Positions 57,133 to 64,000 of a DNA stretch of 64,000 nt are shown in pieces. The position numbers and the translations under genes were made by a program. The DNA is from Solwaraspora sp. WMMA2056 (GTDB lineage Bacteria > Actinomycetota > Actinomycetes > Mycobacteriales > Micromonosporaceae). The notes beneath the pieces were generated by a model, which was given only the letters and a program-made list of their open reading frames with translations, did not search any database and was not told where the DNA came from. The DNA lies in assembly GCF_030345095.1 (NCBI RefSeq), contig NZ_CP128360.1:3410001-3474000 (forward strand). The letters are read 5' to 3'. How positions within the stretch are numbered: the first letter of the stretch is position 1; each line of letters opens with the position of its first letter.

Positions 57133-59421
57133 TCAGCTAGGGGAGTTCCCACCGTCGAGCGCCGTCGAGCGGGGCAGGTGCGGCTCGGTCGCCTGTCCCG
57201 GCAGGTGCGGACGCACCCGGGCGAGCAACACCCGTAGCCGGTGCATCCACTCCGGCGTGATTCGGCGTTCTCGCAACGCGGTGTGGGCGATCTCCGCAGC
57301 GGACTCGAACTCGCCCCGCCGTTCGTGGGTGTGCGCCGCAACCCAGTGCATCTCGCCACGCAGGTCCGGGTCGGATGTCCGGGCGGCGACCCAGCCGGCC
57401 TCCGCCGTGGCAACCTGCTGCTGACGTAGCAGCATCCGGGCCAGCCAGGCGGTGAGACGAAGCCGCTGAGCCGGGTCGAGAGCGTGCTGGGCATGGGCCT
57501 GGCGCAACACGGCGATCGCAGTCGCCGGGGCACGGTCCACGAGCGCCTCGACGTTCTCGACCAGCCAGGCGCCCGCCCGGCCGACCAGCGGCACCTCGCC
57601 GACGAGCAACTGCGCCACGACCTGCTCGACCGGCGCGCGGGCCGCGACGAGCCGCTCCGCGTAGGAGCGGTGCAGGGTGATCCGCAGGGCCACCGGGGTG
57701 GCCTCGTGCAGGGTCCGGGCCACGATTCGGTGCCGGAAGACGAGCCGGTCGCCCTCGACTGCGAGGACCTCGTCGGCCAGCGCCGGCGCGAGCGTCCGGT
57801 CGAGATCGTCGGGGGTACGGCCGGTGACCGCACCGAGCTCGGCCGGGGTGGCGCCCGCTGGTTGGGTGCCGGGTGCCCGCAACTCGTACGCGCTCAGGAA
57901 GGCGATCGCCCGCAACGACCGCCGGGTCTCCTCGGTGAACGGGGCGAGATGTGCCTCGATCATGGCTGACAACGCGTCGAACGACGACGTGGCGGCGGTA
58001 CCCGCAGCGAGTTGTCGCAGGTAGCCGGGGTGGCCACCGGCCTCGGCGAGGATCCATGTCAGATGCTCGGCCTCGGGCGGTTGCGGTGCCGAGGCACGGA
58101 CGACGGCGGTTGCCGCCGTGACGTCCAACGGTGTCAGCCGTACGACCTCGTCGACGGACGGCACGGTCCGGTCCGACGCACCGGGCCGGACCGTCGCCAC
58201 CAACAGCAGCGGCAGCTCGGCGACGCGTCCGCTGAGCTCGGCCCAGACCCGCAGCGTCGCAGGATCGGACCAGTGCAGGTCGTCGATGACGAGCCCGAGT
58301 GGCGTCGCCCGCGCGGCCTGGCATACCAGGTCCACCACCTCGGCGACGGCCTGGCCGGGAACCTGGTGCGCGCTGGCGGGGAAACGGTCGATCAGGCGGC
58401 GGGTGGAGTCCTCGCCCAGCACGGATTCAAGGCATTCAGCTAAGGTACCTAGTGGACTGGATCGGGTGACCTCGTCGCCGACCGCCCATCCGACACGGTA
58501 GTGCCCCGGTGCGGCAGCGGACATGGCCGTCGCGAGCAGTGCCGATTTGCCCAGACCAGGCGCGCCGCTGACCAGGACGCTGCGTCCGCGTCCCAGGGCC
58601 GCCTCCGCCGTGGCCCGGCGCAGGCGACACAGCTCGGCATCCCGGCCGACGAGGGCTGCCCCGCCGGACCTGGTTGTCGTCGCTGTTCCGTCAGCTGTCC
58701 CGGCGACGGGTCGTGCGCCGGCGGGCGCTCCGGCGTCCTGGCCCTGCCCCGGGCCGTGGCTGCTCGTCTGCCGTACGTCGGCCAGCATCACCCGAAGGTG
58801 CGCCCGGTCGGGGTACGCCTCGACGAGGCGTCGCAGGACCGCCGCAGCCTCCTCGTGCCGGCCTTGCCCGACCAGCAGGGCGGCGTACCGTTCGGTGGTG
58901 GCGAACCGCAGTTCGGCCAGCCGCACCCGCTGGGCCTCGGCGAACGGCCCGGGTACCCCGGTCAGGGCCTCGCCGTGCCACAGGCCGAGCGCGGACTCCA
59001 CGGTAGCCAACTCGGCGACGGTGTTCCCGTCGGCCCGATGCCGCCGGGCGGCCTCCCGCAGCGTCTCGAAGCGGATGGCGTCGACCGCCTCCGGGGGCAG
59101 ATGTAACTGGTAGGTTCCTCCGCCCGAGCTGAGGATCTGCCCACCGGCCCACCGGCCCCGGTCCGGCTCCAACATGTGCCGCAACGCCGAGACATAGGTG
59201 TAGATGTTGCCGATCGCGCTGGCCGGTGCGTCCTCACCCCACAGCGCGGCGACGAGCTGCTCCCGGGAAACGCGGTGCCCGGTCCGCAGGGCGAGTACGC
59301 ACAGCACGGCCGTCCGCCGCGCCGACCCCAGGGGCAGGTCGGCTCCGTCGCGCTCGACCCGTACGGGGCCTAACAGGTGAAGACGCACGTTCGTGTTTTC
59401 GATCGACACCGTTGCCCTCAT
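57133..59421 (-). CDS. SARP/BTAD-family ATPase regulator, shorter
   Basis: About 762 residues from ATG 59421, with cggagcgg upstream; an upstream in-frame start at 59508 adds only basic linker-like sequence. Winged helix (LPLGSARRTAVLCVLALRTG; AIGNIYTYVSALRHMLEPDR), BTAD (VESALGLWHGEALTGVPGPF; AVLRRLVEAYPDRAHLRVML), then ATPase: SVLVSGAPGLGKSALLATAM Walker A and PLGLVIDDLHWSDPATLRVW Walker B (LuxR-LAL/MalT-like). No LuxR helix-turn-helix at the C-terminus. It shares the layout of the following gene but lacks most of its TPR-like tail. The two likely originate from duplication and are co-transcribed. Confidence 0.92.
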   Translation of the reverse strand: MRATVSIENTNVRLHLLGPVRVERDGADLPLGSARRTAVLCVLALRTGHRVSREQLVAALWGEDAPASAIGNIYTYVSALRHMLEPDRGRWAGGQILSSGGGTYQLHLPPEAVDAIRFETLREAARRHRADGNTVAELATVESALGLWHGEALTGVPGPFAEAQRVRLAELRFATTERYAALLVGQGRHEEAAAVLRRLVEAYPDRAHLRVMLADVRQTSSHGPGQGQDAGAPAGARPVAGTADGTATTTRSGGAALVGRDAELCRLRRATAEAALGRGRSVLVSGAPGLGKSALLATAMSAAAPGHYRVGWAVGDEVTRSSPLGTLAECLESVLGEDSTRRLIDRFPASAHQVPGQAVAEVVDLVCQAARATPLGLVIDDLHWSDPATLRVWAELSGRVAELPLLLVATVRPGASDRTVPSVDEVVRLTPLDVTAATAVVRASAPQPPEAEHLTWILAEAGGHPGYLRQLAAGTAATSSFDALSAMIEAHLAPFTEETRRSLRAIAFLSAYELRAPGTQPAGATPAELGAVTGRTPDDLDRTLAPALADEVLAVEGDRLVFRHRIVARTLHEATPVALRITLHRSYAERLVAARAPVEQVVAQLLVGEVPLVGRAGAWLVENVEALVDRAPATAIAVLRQAHAQHALDPAQRLRLTAWLARMLLRQQQVATAEAGWVAARTSDPDLRGEMHWVAAHTHERRGEFESAAEIAHTALRERRITPEWMHRLRVLLARVRPHLPGQATEPHLPRSTALDGGNSPS

Positions 59422-59716
59422 CCACCGCTCCGAGAAACGGTCCCCGCCTCCGACGTACCCGCTCCCGGCGCCGGTGACCCGGATCGGAGCAGGTCGGCCA
59501 CGCCGCACCCGGCCCTCCTGCGGGAACCACCCGGGTCAAGTCTGCCTCGCGCTGCCGTCGACGTTCGGGCGGGGCTGCCCGGTGGCGGACCCGGTGGGCG
59601 CTGTCCGTCGGCGGACCGGTGCCACGGACGGCAGTCCGGGCAGATCGCACCGGAGTCCGGGGCAGCCGCCCGATCGGAGCCTTCCCTTGCCGCCGTCGCG
59701 TTGATGGACTCGACCG

Positions 59717-60082
59717 GTGCCGGCCCGTCCTCCTGCCACGCCGAACCCGTTCGTGGGTGAGCTGCTGCTCATGCTCGCCGGTGAGGGGCGGCTCGTGCTG
59801 GACGCGGCGCGGGCCGACGAGGCGATAGCCGGACTGGAACGCACCCTCTCCGAGGTCCGGGCGCGGCTCCGTCTCATCCGGATCTGGCAGTGCGCCCCTG
59901 CCGGACAGGTCGACGATCTCCCCGATGACGTTGGCCGAGACGTTGTCGAGGCCGTATTCGCCGATCAACTCGCGCCCGGTCGGCTGGAGCTCGCCGTAGT
60001 TGAGATCCCCAAGTACATCGAGGCACTTCGCCGGGCACGGGGGGAACCGCCGCCACCGGCAGGCGACACTACACCTTCCTAG
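59717..60082 (+). CDS. Small helical protein, unknown
   Basis: 121 residues from GTG 59717 (start uncertain, no clear ribosome-binding site; GTG 59754 is an alternative). GELLLMLAGEGRLVLDAARA, DEAIAGLERTLSEVRARLRL, then DDLPDDVGRDVVEAVFADQL, PGRLELAVVEIPKYIEALRR. The length, two long helices and lack of signal peptide recall WXG-sized proteins, but no WxG turn is present. It lies divergent from the SARP operon and upstream of a LuxR gene. Codon usage is coding-like. Function unknown. Confidence 0.5.
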   Translation: MPARPPATPNPFVGELLLMLAGEGRLVLDAARADEAIAGLERTLSEVRARLRLIRIWQCAPAGQVDDLPDDVGRDVVEAVFADQLAPGRLELAVVEIPKYIEALRRARGEPPPPAGDTTPS

Positions 60083-60216
60083 CCGGACCTTCCTGGCCGG
60101 GCCGACCTCGGCGAGCGGATCTTCACATCGACGGTTTCCGCTGGAGATCGGTGTGGAGATTCTCTGAAGACCCGCTGCGCAGACTCCGTGCTGACCGACG
60201 ACGACGGGAGGCATCG

Positions 60217-60840
60217 GTGGAGTGTGTCAAGCTGATCCTGCAGGCATCCGAACCGCTCAGTCACGCAGGACTCGCCAGTTTCCTGCGCTGCTGCCCGGAG
60301 GTCGAGCTGCTACCGGCCGAGGAGCGGGCCGGGGCGCAGGTTGTCGTGTTCGCCTGTGAGCAGCTCACAGTGGACGTGGTGGCGATGCTGCGCCGTACGG
60401 CAGTGGTGACGCGTCTGCCGGTGGTTCTCGTGCTCCGTGAGATCACCGAGAGTGAGTTGCTGATAGCGGTGGAGTGTCGGGTGGTCTCCATCCTGCCCAG
60501 AGCGGCGGTCACCCGGGAGCGTCTGGTACACAGTGTGCTGACGGCGGCCAACGGCGGCGGAGTCATGCCGTCGAATCTCGTCGGGGAACTGCTCAAGCAC
60601 ATTGAGCGACTGCAACGCGAGGTCCTCGCCCCGAATGGGCTCAACGCCGCCGGCCTGACGCCACGCGAGGTCGACGTGTTGCGGTTGATGGCGGACGGGC
60701 TCGACACCAACGAGATCGCCGGAAAGCTCTGTTACTCCGAGCGCACGGTCAAGAACGTGATCTACGGCGTCACGCATCGGCTCAAACTGCGGAACCGCTC
60801 ACATGCCGTCGCCTACGCGCTGCGAGCCGGGCTGATCTGA
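60217..60840 (+). CDS. LuxR/NarL-type transcriptional regulator with atypical receiver
   Basis: About 207 residues from GTG 60217, with gggagg 6 bases upstream; a GTG at 60151 is less favoured. The N-terminal ~125 residues have receiver-like alternation (CVKLILQASEPLSHAGLASF; GAQVVVFACEQLTVDVVAML; TRLPVVLVLREITESELLIA) but the phosphoacceptor strand reads VVVFACEQ, without an obvious Asp. The C-terminus is a canonical LuxR helix-turn-helix: LTPREVDVLRLMADGLDTNE, IAGKLCYSERTVKNVIYGVT. DNA binding is therefore likely; control by phosphorylation is doubtful. Adjacent to the SARP pair and the sigma operon. Confidence 0.88.
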   Translation: MECVKLILQASEPLSHAGLASFLRCCPEVELLPAEERAGAQVVVFACEQLTVDVVAMLRRTAVVTRLPVVLVLREITESELLIAVECRVVSILPRAAVTRERLVHSVLTAANGGGVMPSNLVGELLKHIERLQREVLAPNGLNAAGLTPREVDVLRLMADGLDTNEIAGKLCYSERTVKNVIYGVTHRLKLRNRSHAVAYALRAGLI

Positions 60841-60975
60841 GTCTGTGCGCCTGCGGCGGCACCTCGCGTGTGATGGGGAACGTCGTGGACAGGGCACCGC
60901 CGGCCGAGGTCACCGGCGGTGCCACGCTCCGGACCGCTGCGGCCATCGGGCGGGGGGAACATTTCCGCGACTGCT

Positions 60976-61001
60976 GAAACCAGGTGCCCCCGCCGCACGT
61001 C
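60976..61001 (+). promoter_or_regulatory. ECF-type promoter of the lipoprotein-sigma-anti-sigma operon
   Basis: gaaacc (60976-60981) and cgtc (60998-61001) with a 16-base spacer resemble ECF sigma -35/-10 elements. It lies 105 bases before the TTG of the lipoprotein gene, which starts the operon encoding an ECF sigma factor, so autoregulation is likely. The same element and spacing occur at 17748-17773. Confidence 0.6.
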
Positions 61002-61105
61002 TTGGATACGTCGGTCGACACGGAATGGTTGACCGGGACCGGCGTTGGCGTGCCGGCACGAGCCCCGCCGCCGGTCGGCGATGACCGAATGAGGGTGACG
61101 ACATC

Positions 61106-61762
61106 TTGACGAGTCAACGGATCGCGGGTCTGGGCATCGCTGTGATGGCCGGTGCCCTGACCGCCTGTACGACGACCGAACCGACCAGTGACGGGGCGAC
61201 CGGCCCGGGGCCGATGTCGGCCGCCCCCGCCCCGGCCTCCGGCGTCGCGGCCACCAGCGCGGCACCGACCCCGCAGCCGACGGCGACCGGCCTGCCCGAG
61301 GTGCTGTCCGGCACCCGGCAGGTGACCATTGTGCGGGTGGGCAGCTTCGAAAGCGGGCTGTCGATGACCGACGACGGCAGGTTGGCCGAGGTCGACGGCG
61401 ACGAGGGTCGGCAAGTGTTCGTGCCGATCCCGATGCAGGGACGGCTGTTCCTCATCGAGTCGTACCGGGGCGTGGGTGATGGCCCCGGCATCGGTGAGCC
61501 GGTCTGCTGGCGGGTGCGCAACCCGGGCGACGGCCAGCCGTTGTCGGTCGAGGGCGCGGAGTGCGACGCCGGGGACCCCCGGCAGCGGTTCGAGATCGTC
61601 GCCGCCGATACTGACACCGACGACACCTTCATGATCAGCAACAGCTCGGCGTACCTGCGTACCTCGGCGCGGTCCGGGCTGATCCTGGAGGAGCAGGGCG
61701 ACGGTTCGCCGGCGCCGGACGGTTTCCGGTTCAACGACAACGGGCCGGCACCGACGAGGTGA
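61106..61762 (+). CDS. Lipoprotein with the same sensor-like domain as the anti-sigma factor
   Basis: 218 residues from TTG 61106, with gagggtgacgac upstream. A lipoprotein signal IAGLGIAVMAGALTAC gives lipidated Cys21. A Thr/Ala/Pro-rich linker (to ~70) precedes a ~145-residue domain: RQVTIVRVGSFESGLSMTDD, GRLAEVDGDEGRQVFV, PVCWRVRN, CDAGDPRQRFEIVAA, ISNSSAYLRTSARSGLILEE, FRFNDNGPAP. The same blocks make up the outer domain of the protein at 62289. The C..xxPRQRFEI blocks recall ricin-type beta-trefoils, though the QxW motif is not clear. It lies at the cell surface and may compete for or present the ligand sensed by the anti-sigma factor (inference). Confidence 0.8.
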   Translation: MTSQRIAGLGIAVMAGALTACTTTEPTSDGATGPGPMSAAPAPASGVAATSAAPTPQPTATGLPEVLSGTRQVTIVRVGSFESGLSMTDDGRLAEVDGDEGRQVFVPIPMQGRLFLIESYRGVGDGPGIGEPVCWRVRNPGDGQPLSVEGAECDAGDPRQRFEIVAADTDTDDTFMISNSSAYLRTSARSGLILEEQGDGSPAPDGFRFNDNGPAPTR

Positions 61763-61780
61763 CCGGTGGAGGCTTGACGG

Positions 61781-62299
61781 ATGCGTGACGCCGACGAGTT
61801 CGACGCCTTCTACGCGGCGTCGTCCAAGCGGGTGCTCGGCCACCTGTACGTGGTGCTCGGCAACCGGTCCGACGCGGAGGACGCGGTCGCCGAGGCGTAC
61901 GCCCGCGCGTGGGACCGGTGGGCGTCCGTGCGCGACTGTGACAGCCCTGAAGCCTGGGTACGCACGGTCGCGTACCGCATCGCGGTGAGCTCGTGGCGCA
62001 AGGCGGTGAACCGGTGGAAGGCCCACCGTCGGGACACCGCTGGCGCCCAGCCGGTCGACGGCGTGTCGGTCGACCACGTCGCGCTGGTGGCGGCGTTGCG
62101 GCAGATCACCGTCGACCAGCGCCGGGTCGTCGTGCTGCACTACCTGGCCGGGCTCAGCGTCGCCGAAGTCGCTGCGGAGACCGGCACCAACGTCAACACC
62201 GTCAAGACCTGGCTGGCCCGGGGCCGCAAGGCCCTCGCCGCGCAGTTGGCCGACGGCGATCAGCAGACCACCGGCGACGGGAGGAGCTATGCGGTCTGA
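61781..62299 (+). CDS. ECF sigma factor (SigE-like family)
   Basis: 172 residues from ATG 61781. Region 2: EFDAFYAASSKRVLGHLYVV, then DAEDAVAEAYARAWDRWASV, typical of SigE-family ECF factors of Micromonosporaceae. Region 4: ALRQITVDQRRVVVLHYLAG, LSVAEVAAETGTNVNTVKTW, LARGRKALAAQL. The stop overlaps the anti-sigma start by 11 bases. It directs RNA polymerase to promoters such as the gaaacc-N16-cgtc element upstream (inference). Confidence 0.95.
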   Translation: MRDADEFDAFYAASSKRVLGHLYVVLGNRSDAEDAVAEAYARAWDRWASVRDCDSPEAWVRTVAYRIAVSSWRKAVNRWKAHRRDTAGAQPVDGVSVDHVALVAALRQITVDQRRVVVLHYLAGLSVAEVAAETGTNVNTVKTWLARGRKALAAQLADGDQQTTGDGRSYAV

Positions 62300-63086
62300 G
62301 CCCAATCCCGAGCGGGTGCTGCGGGACATGGCCGAGCACGCCGGGCGGGCCGGTCGGCTCGCCCCCGCCGCCGACATCCGCCGCCGGGGCGACACGCTGC
62401 GCCGTCGCCGGCAGGCCGCCACCGCTGTGTTCGGTGTGGTACTGATCGGTGCGTTCGGTGCCGGTGTCGCCGCCGTCCAGGCCAACCGGGCCGCGCCGCC
62501 GCTGCCGGTCGGCCCGGCCGGCCCCACCCCGACCGCGACCCCGGGGGCACCGACCGGTTCACCGTCCGCCTCGCCGACCGGCCCGGCGTCCGACGACGGT
62601 TCCGACCCGACAGTCGGTAAGCCGCCCGGGGACGACCCGTTGCTGTCCGGGCAGCGGCAGGTGGCGATCGTGCGTACGGACGGCTTCGAGTCGGCGGTGT
62701 CGCTGCTCGACGAGGGCCGGCTCGGTGAGGTCGACGGGGTCGAGGGCCGGCGGTTGTTCGTGATCGAGCCGCTCGACGAGGACAGCTACCGGATCCGGAC
62801 AGCGGACCCGGACCCGGACCAGGACGGATCGGACACTTGTTGGCAGGTGGGGTCGGCCGGGTCCGCACCACTCACCGTGGGCGCGGCGGTCTGCGCGGCC
62901 GACGAACCACGCCAACGGTTCGAGATCACCGTCGTGCAGGCGCCGGGCGAGGATGCGTACGCGATCAGCAGCAGCGCCGCCTACCTGCAGTACTCCAGCA
63001 CCCGGGGGCTGATCCTCGAAGAGCTGGGTAATGCGACGTTGACGACGTTCTTCCGATTTGTCGACAACGGTGCGGCGCCGGGCTGA
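62289..63086 (+). CDS. Transmembrane anti-sigma-like protein with extracellular sensor domain
   Basis: 265 residues from ATG 62289, overlapping the sigma gene by 11 bases (coupled translation). The cytoplasmic ~45 residues (PNPERVLRDMAEHAGRAGRL, APAADIRRRGDTLRRRR) fit a short anti-sigma segment. One membrane helix TAVFGVVLIGAFGAGVAAVQ (~44-63) and a Pro/Thr/Ser linker lead to a ~140-residue outer domain: RQVAIVRTDGFESAVSLLDE, GRLGEVDGVEGRRLFVIEP, CWQVGSAG, CAADEPRQRFEITVV, ISSSAAYLQYSSTRGLILEE, FRFVDNGAAP. The outer domain is plainly related to that of the preceding lipoprotein. Anti-sigma role inferred from gene order and topology; the ZAS zinc motif is absent. Confidence 0.82.
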   Translation: MRSEPNPERVLRDMAEHAGRAGRLAPAADIRRRGDTLRRRRQAATAVFGVVLIGAFGAGVAAVQANRAAPPLPVGPAGPTPTATPGAPTGSPSASPTGPASDDGSDPTVGKPPGDDPLLSGQRQVAIVRTDGFESAVSLLDEGRLGEVDGVEGRRLFVIEPLDEDSYRIRTADPDPDQDGSDTCWQVGSAGSAPLTVGAAVCAADEPRQRFEITVVQAPGEDAYAISSSAAYLQYSSTRGLILEELGNATLTTFFRFVDNGAAPG

Positions 63087-63337
63087 CCGGGCTCGCCCCG
63101 GCTGGCGCGGCTGACCGACCGTGCCGGCCGGAGCGGGGCAGGCCGCCGGAATGCCGGGCACCCCCCGGCGGTTGTATCCGGTACGCCCGCAAGACTGCCC
63201 CGCCCAATCGGCGGATGCGACACCGGTCGGCGGGGCGATTTTCCGACCGAGCATCTGTTCTGTCCCGTTCGCGGGGTCCGATGCCCGTCTGGTGGCGGCG
63301 TCCGGATCCCCCGTACCCCTCGGAACGGAGTCTTCTG
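63087..63337. other. Intergenic, no gene seen
   Basis: 251 GC-rich bases between the anti-sigma gene and the peptidase gene. I see no coding sequence, tRNA or clear terminator. The ribosome-binding site ggag of the next gene is at its end. Confidence 0.4.
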
Positions 63338-64000
63338 ATGAACACGATCTTCCGTAAGTCTGCGCTGTCCGTTGCTGGTCTGCTCGTCGCCGGTGGTGTG
63401 GTGGCCGGCCCCGCCGTCGCGGCCCAGGCCGCCCCGTCGGGCGCGTCGGGAAACGTCGCCGCGGCGTCGACCGCCGACCGTGGCGGCGAGCACGGCGACC
63501 GTACCGGCGGCGACCGGGTGCTGAACACCCGCTACGAGCGGCAGCCGAACTTCTACTACTGCGGGCCGGCCGCGACCCGGATCGCGCTGACCGCCCAGGG
63601 CCACGAGCTGTCGCAGGACGAGGTCGCCGAGAAGCTGGGCACCACCGAGGCCGGCACCGACTCGGCCGAGGACACCACCCGGGTGCTCAACGAGCTCACC
63701 GGCGACGACAAGTACCGGACCACCGCGATCGAGGCGTCCAAGGCGAGCCAGGCGCAGATCGACCAGTTGCGCGACGACGTGCGGGCGACCGTGGACGACG
63801 GCCGAGCCGTGGTGGCCAACATCATCGGTACGGTGAGCGACATCGACGGCCGGACCCACTCGTACCCGGGCGGGCACTACGTGACCGTGGTCGGCTACGG
63901 CGAGGGCGGCGACGCTGTCAAGATCGCCGACCCGGCCTTCCTGGGCGCCGAACACTACTGGGTGAGCACCGAGACCCTGGCGCACTGGATCGCCACGCGC
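63338..64000 (+). CDS. Secreted C39-family peptidase, N-terminal part
   Basis: The frame starts at ATG 63338 (cggag upstream) and runs off the window at 64000, so at least 221 residues are visible. A Sec signal (KSALSVAGLLVAGGVVAGPA, cut near AVAAQA) is followed by a basic/acidic linker and a papain-like domain: QPNFYYCGPAATRIALTAQG carries the catalytic Cys in the C39/peptidase C39-like form, GGHYVTVVGYGEG the His, and VKIADPAFLG the third catalytic residue Asp. Such secreted proteins are cysteine peptidases of bacteriocin-leader-like (C39) fold, though extracellular forms in actinomycetes have unknown substrates. No relation to the sigma operon is shown beyond adjacency. Confidence 0.85.
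   Translation, partial: MNTIFRKSALSVAGLLVAGGVVAGPAVAAQAAPSGASGNVAAASTADRGGEHGDRTGGDRVLNTRYERQPNFYYCGPAATRIALTAQGHELSQDEVAEKLGTTEAGTDSAEDTTRVLNELTGDDKYRTTAIEASKASQAQIDQLRDDVRATVDDGRAVVANIIGTVSDIDGRTHSYPGGHYVTVVGYGEGGDAVKIADPAFLGAEHYWVSTETLAHWIATR

Noticed and set aside
1-64000. tRNA, rRNA or riboswitch genes
   Set aside because: No convincing cloverleaf, rRNA segment or known riboswitch core was seen by eye; a covariance-model scan would be decisive.

Overview
The window is high-GC actinobacterial DNA. Abundant GTG starts, a XRE/DUF397 pair, SARP/BTAD regulators, a SigE-like ECF operon and a type VII (ESX-like) secretion locus together suggest Micromonosporaceae; this placement is inferred from gene content only. 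Large open frames antisense to the RHS genes are composition artefacts and were left out.

Layout. (1) 1-422: the 3' end of a BMP-type substrate-binding protein gene. (2) 623-12882: a Sec-exported, WapA-like RHS polymorphic toxin of about 3,566 residues with three LamG domains, a HINT domain and a deaminase-like C-terminal toxin. A 4-bp-overlapping candidate immunity gene and a second possible immunity gene follow; base composition becomes visibly AT-richer exactly at the toxin tip. (3) 12952-17749: a doubly broken GNAT pseudogene, a DUF397/XRE-DUF5753 pair, a zinc-ribbon protein, a GPP34/GOLPH3 protein, a 42-residue membrane zinc-ribbon peptide, a two-TM protein, a GNAT enzyme and an endonuclease V gene with an in-frame internal deletion. 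(4) 17911-30628, minus strand: a YbaB-like protein, a repeat-bearing WXG-like protein, a giant 3,426-residue CpnT-like/RHS protein with two complete RHS blocks separated by an AT-richer Arg/Ser-flanked insert, and a GlcNAc-transferase-like glycosyltransferase where an immunity gene would normally sit.

(5) 30969-53507, plus strand: a type VII secretion locus. It holds two WXG100 proteins, two larger substrate-like proteins, a small charged protein, EccC, EccD, EccB, two paralogous large proteins with a degenerate ADP-ribosyltransferase-like C-terminus, a beta-helix/AAA EccA-like fusion, a YbaB protein and a Ser/Thr kinase with an extracellular discoidin domain. No mycosin (MycP) or EccE is present in the window. 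(6) 53517-60840: two large SARP-type ATPase regulators (minus strand), a small helical protein and a LuxR-type regulator. (7) 61106-63086: a lipoprotein, ECF sigma factor and anti-sigma operon preceded by an ECF-type promoter; lipoprotein and anti-sigma share the same extracellular domain. A relic of this promoter and gene head lies 43 kb away at about 17748. (8) 63338-64000: a secreted C39-type peptidase cut by the window end.

How it may work together (inference): the divergent RHS/WXG/YbaB operon and the ESX operon share a 340-bp intergenic region, and the giant RHS protein begins with a CpnT-like WXG domain, so it is probably a substrate of the adjacent secretion machine, perhaps glycosylated by the adjacent transferase. 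The first RHS gene has a Sec signal and is probably independent. The kinase, SARP proteins and LuxR protein are plausible local regulators.
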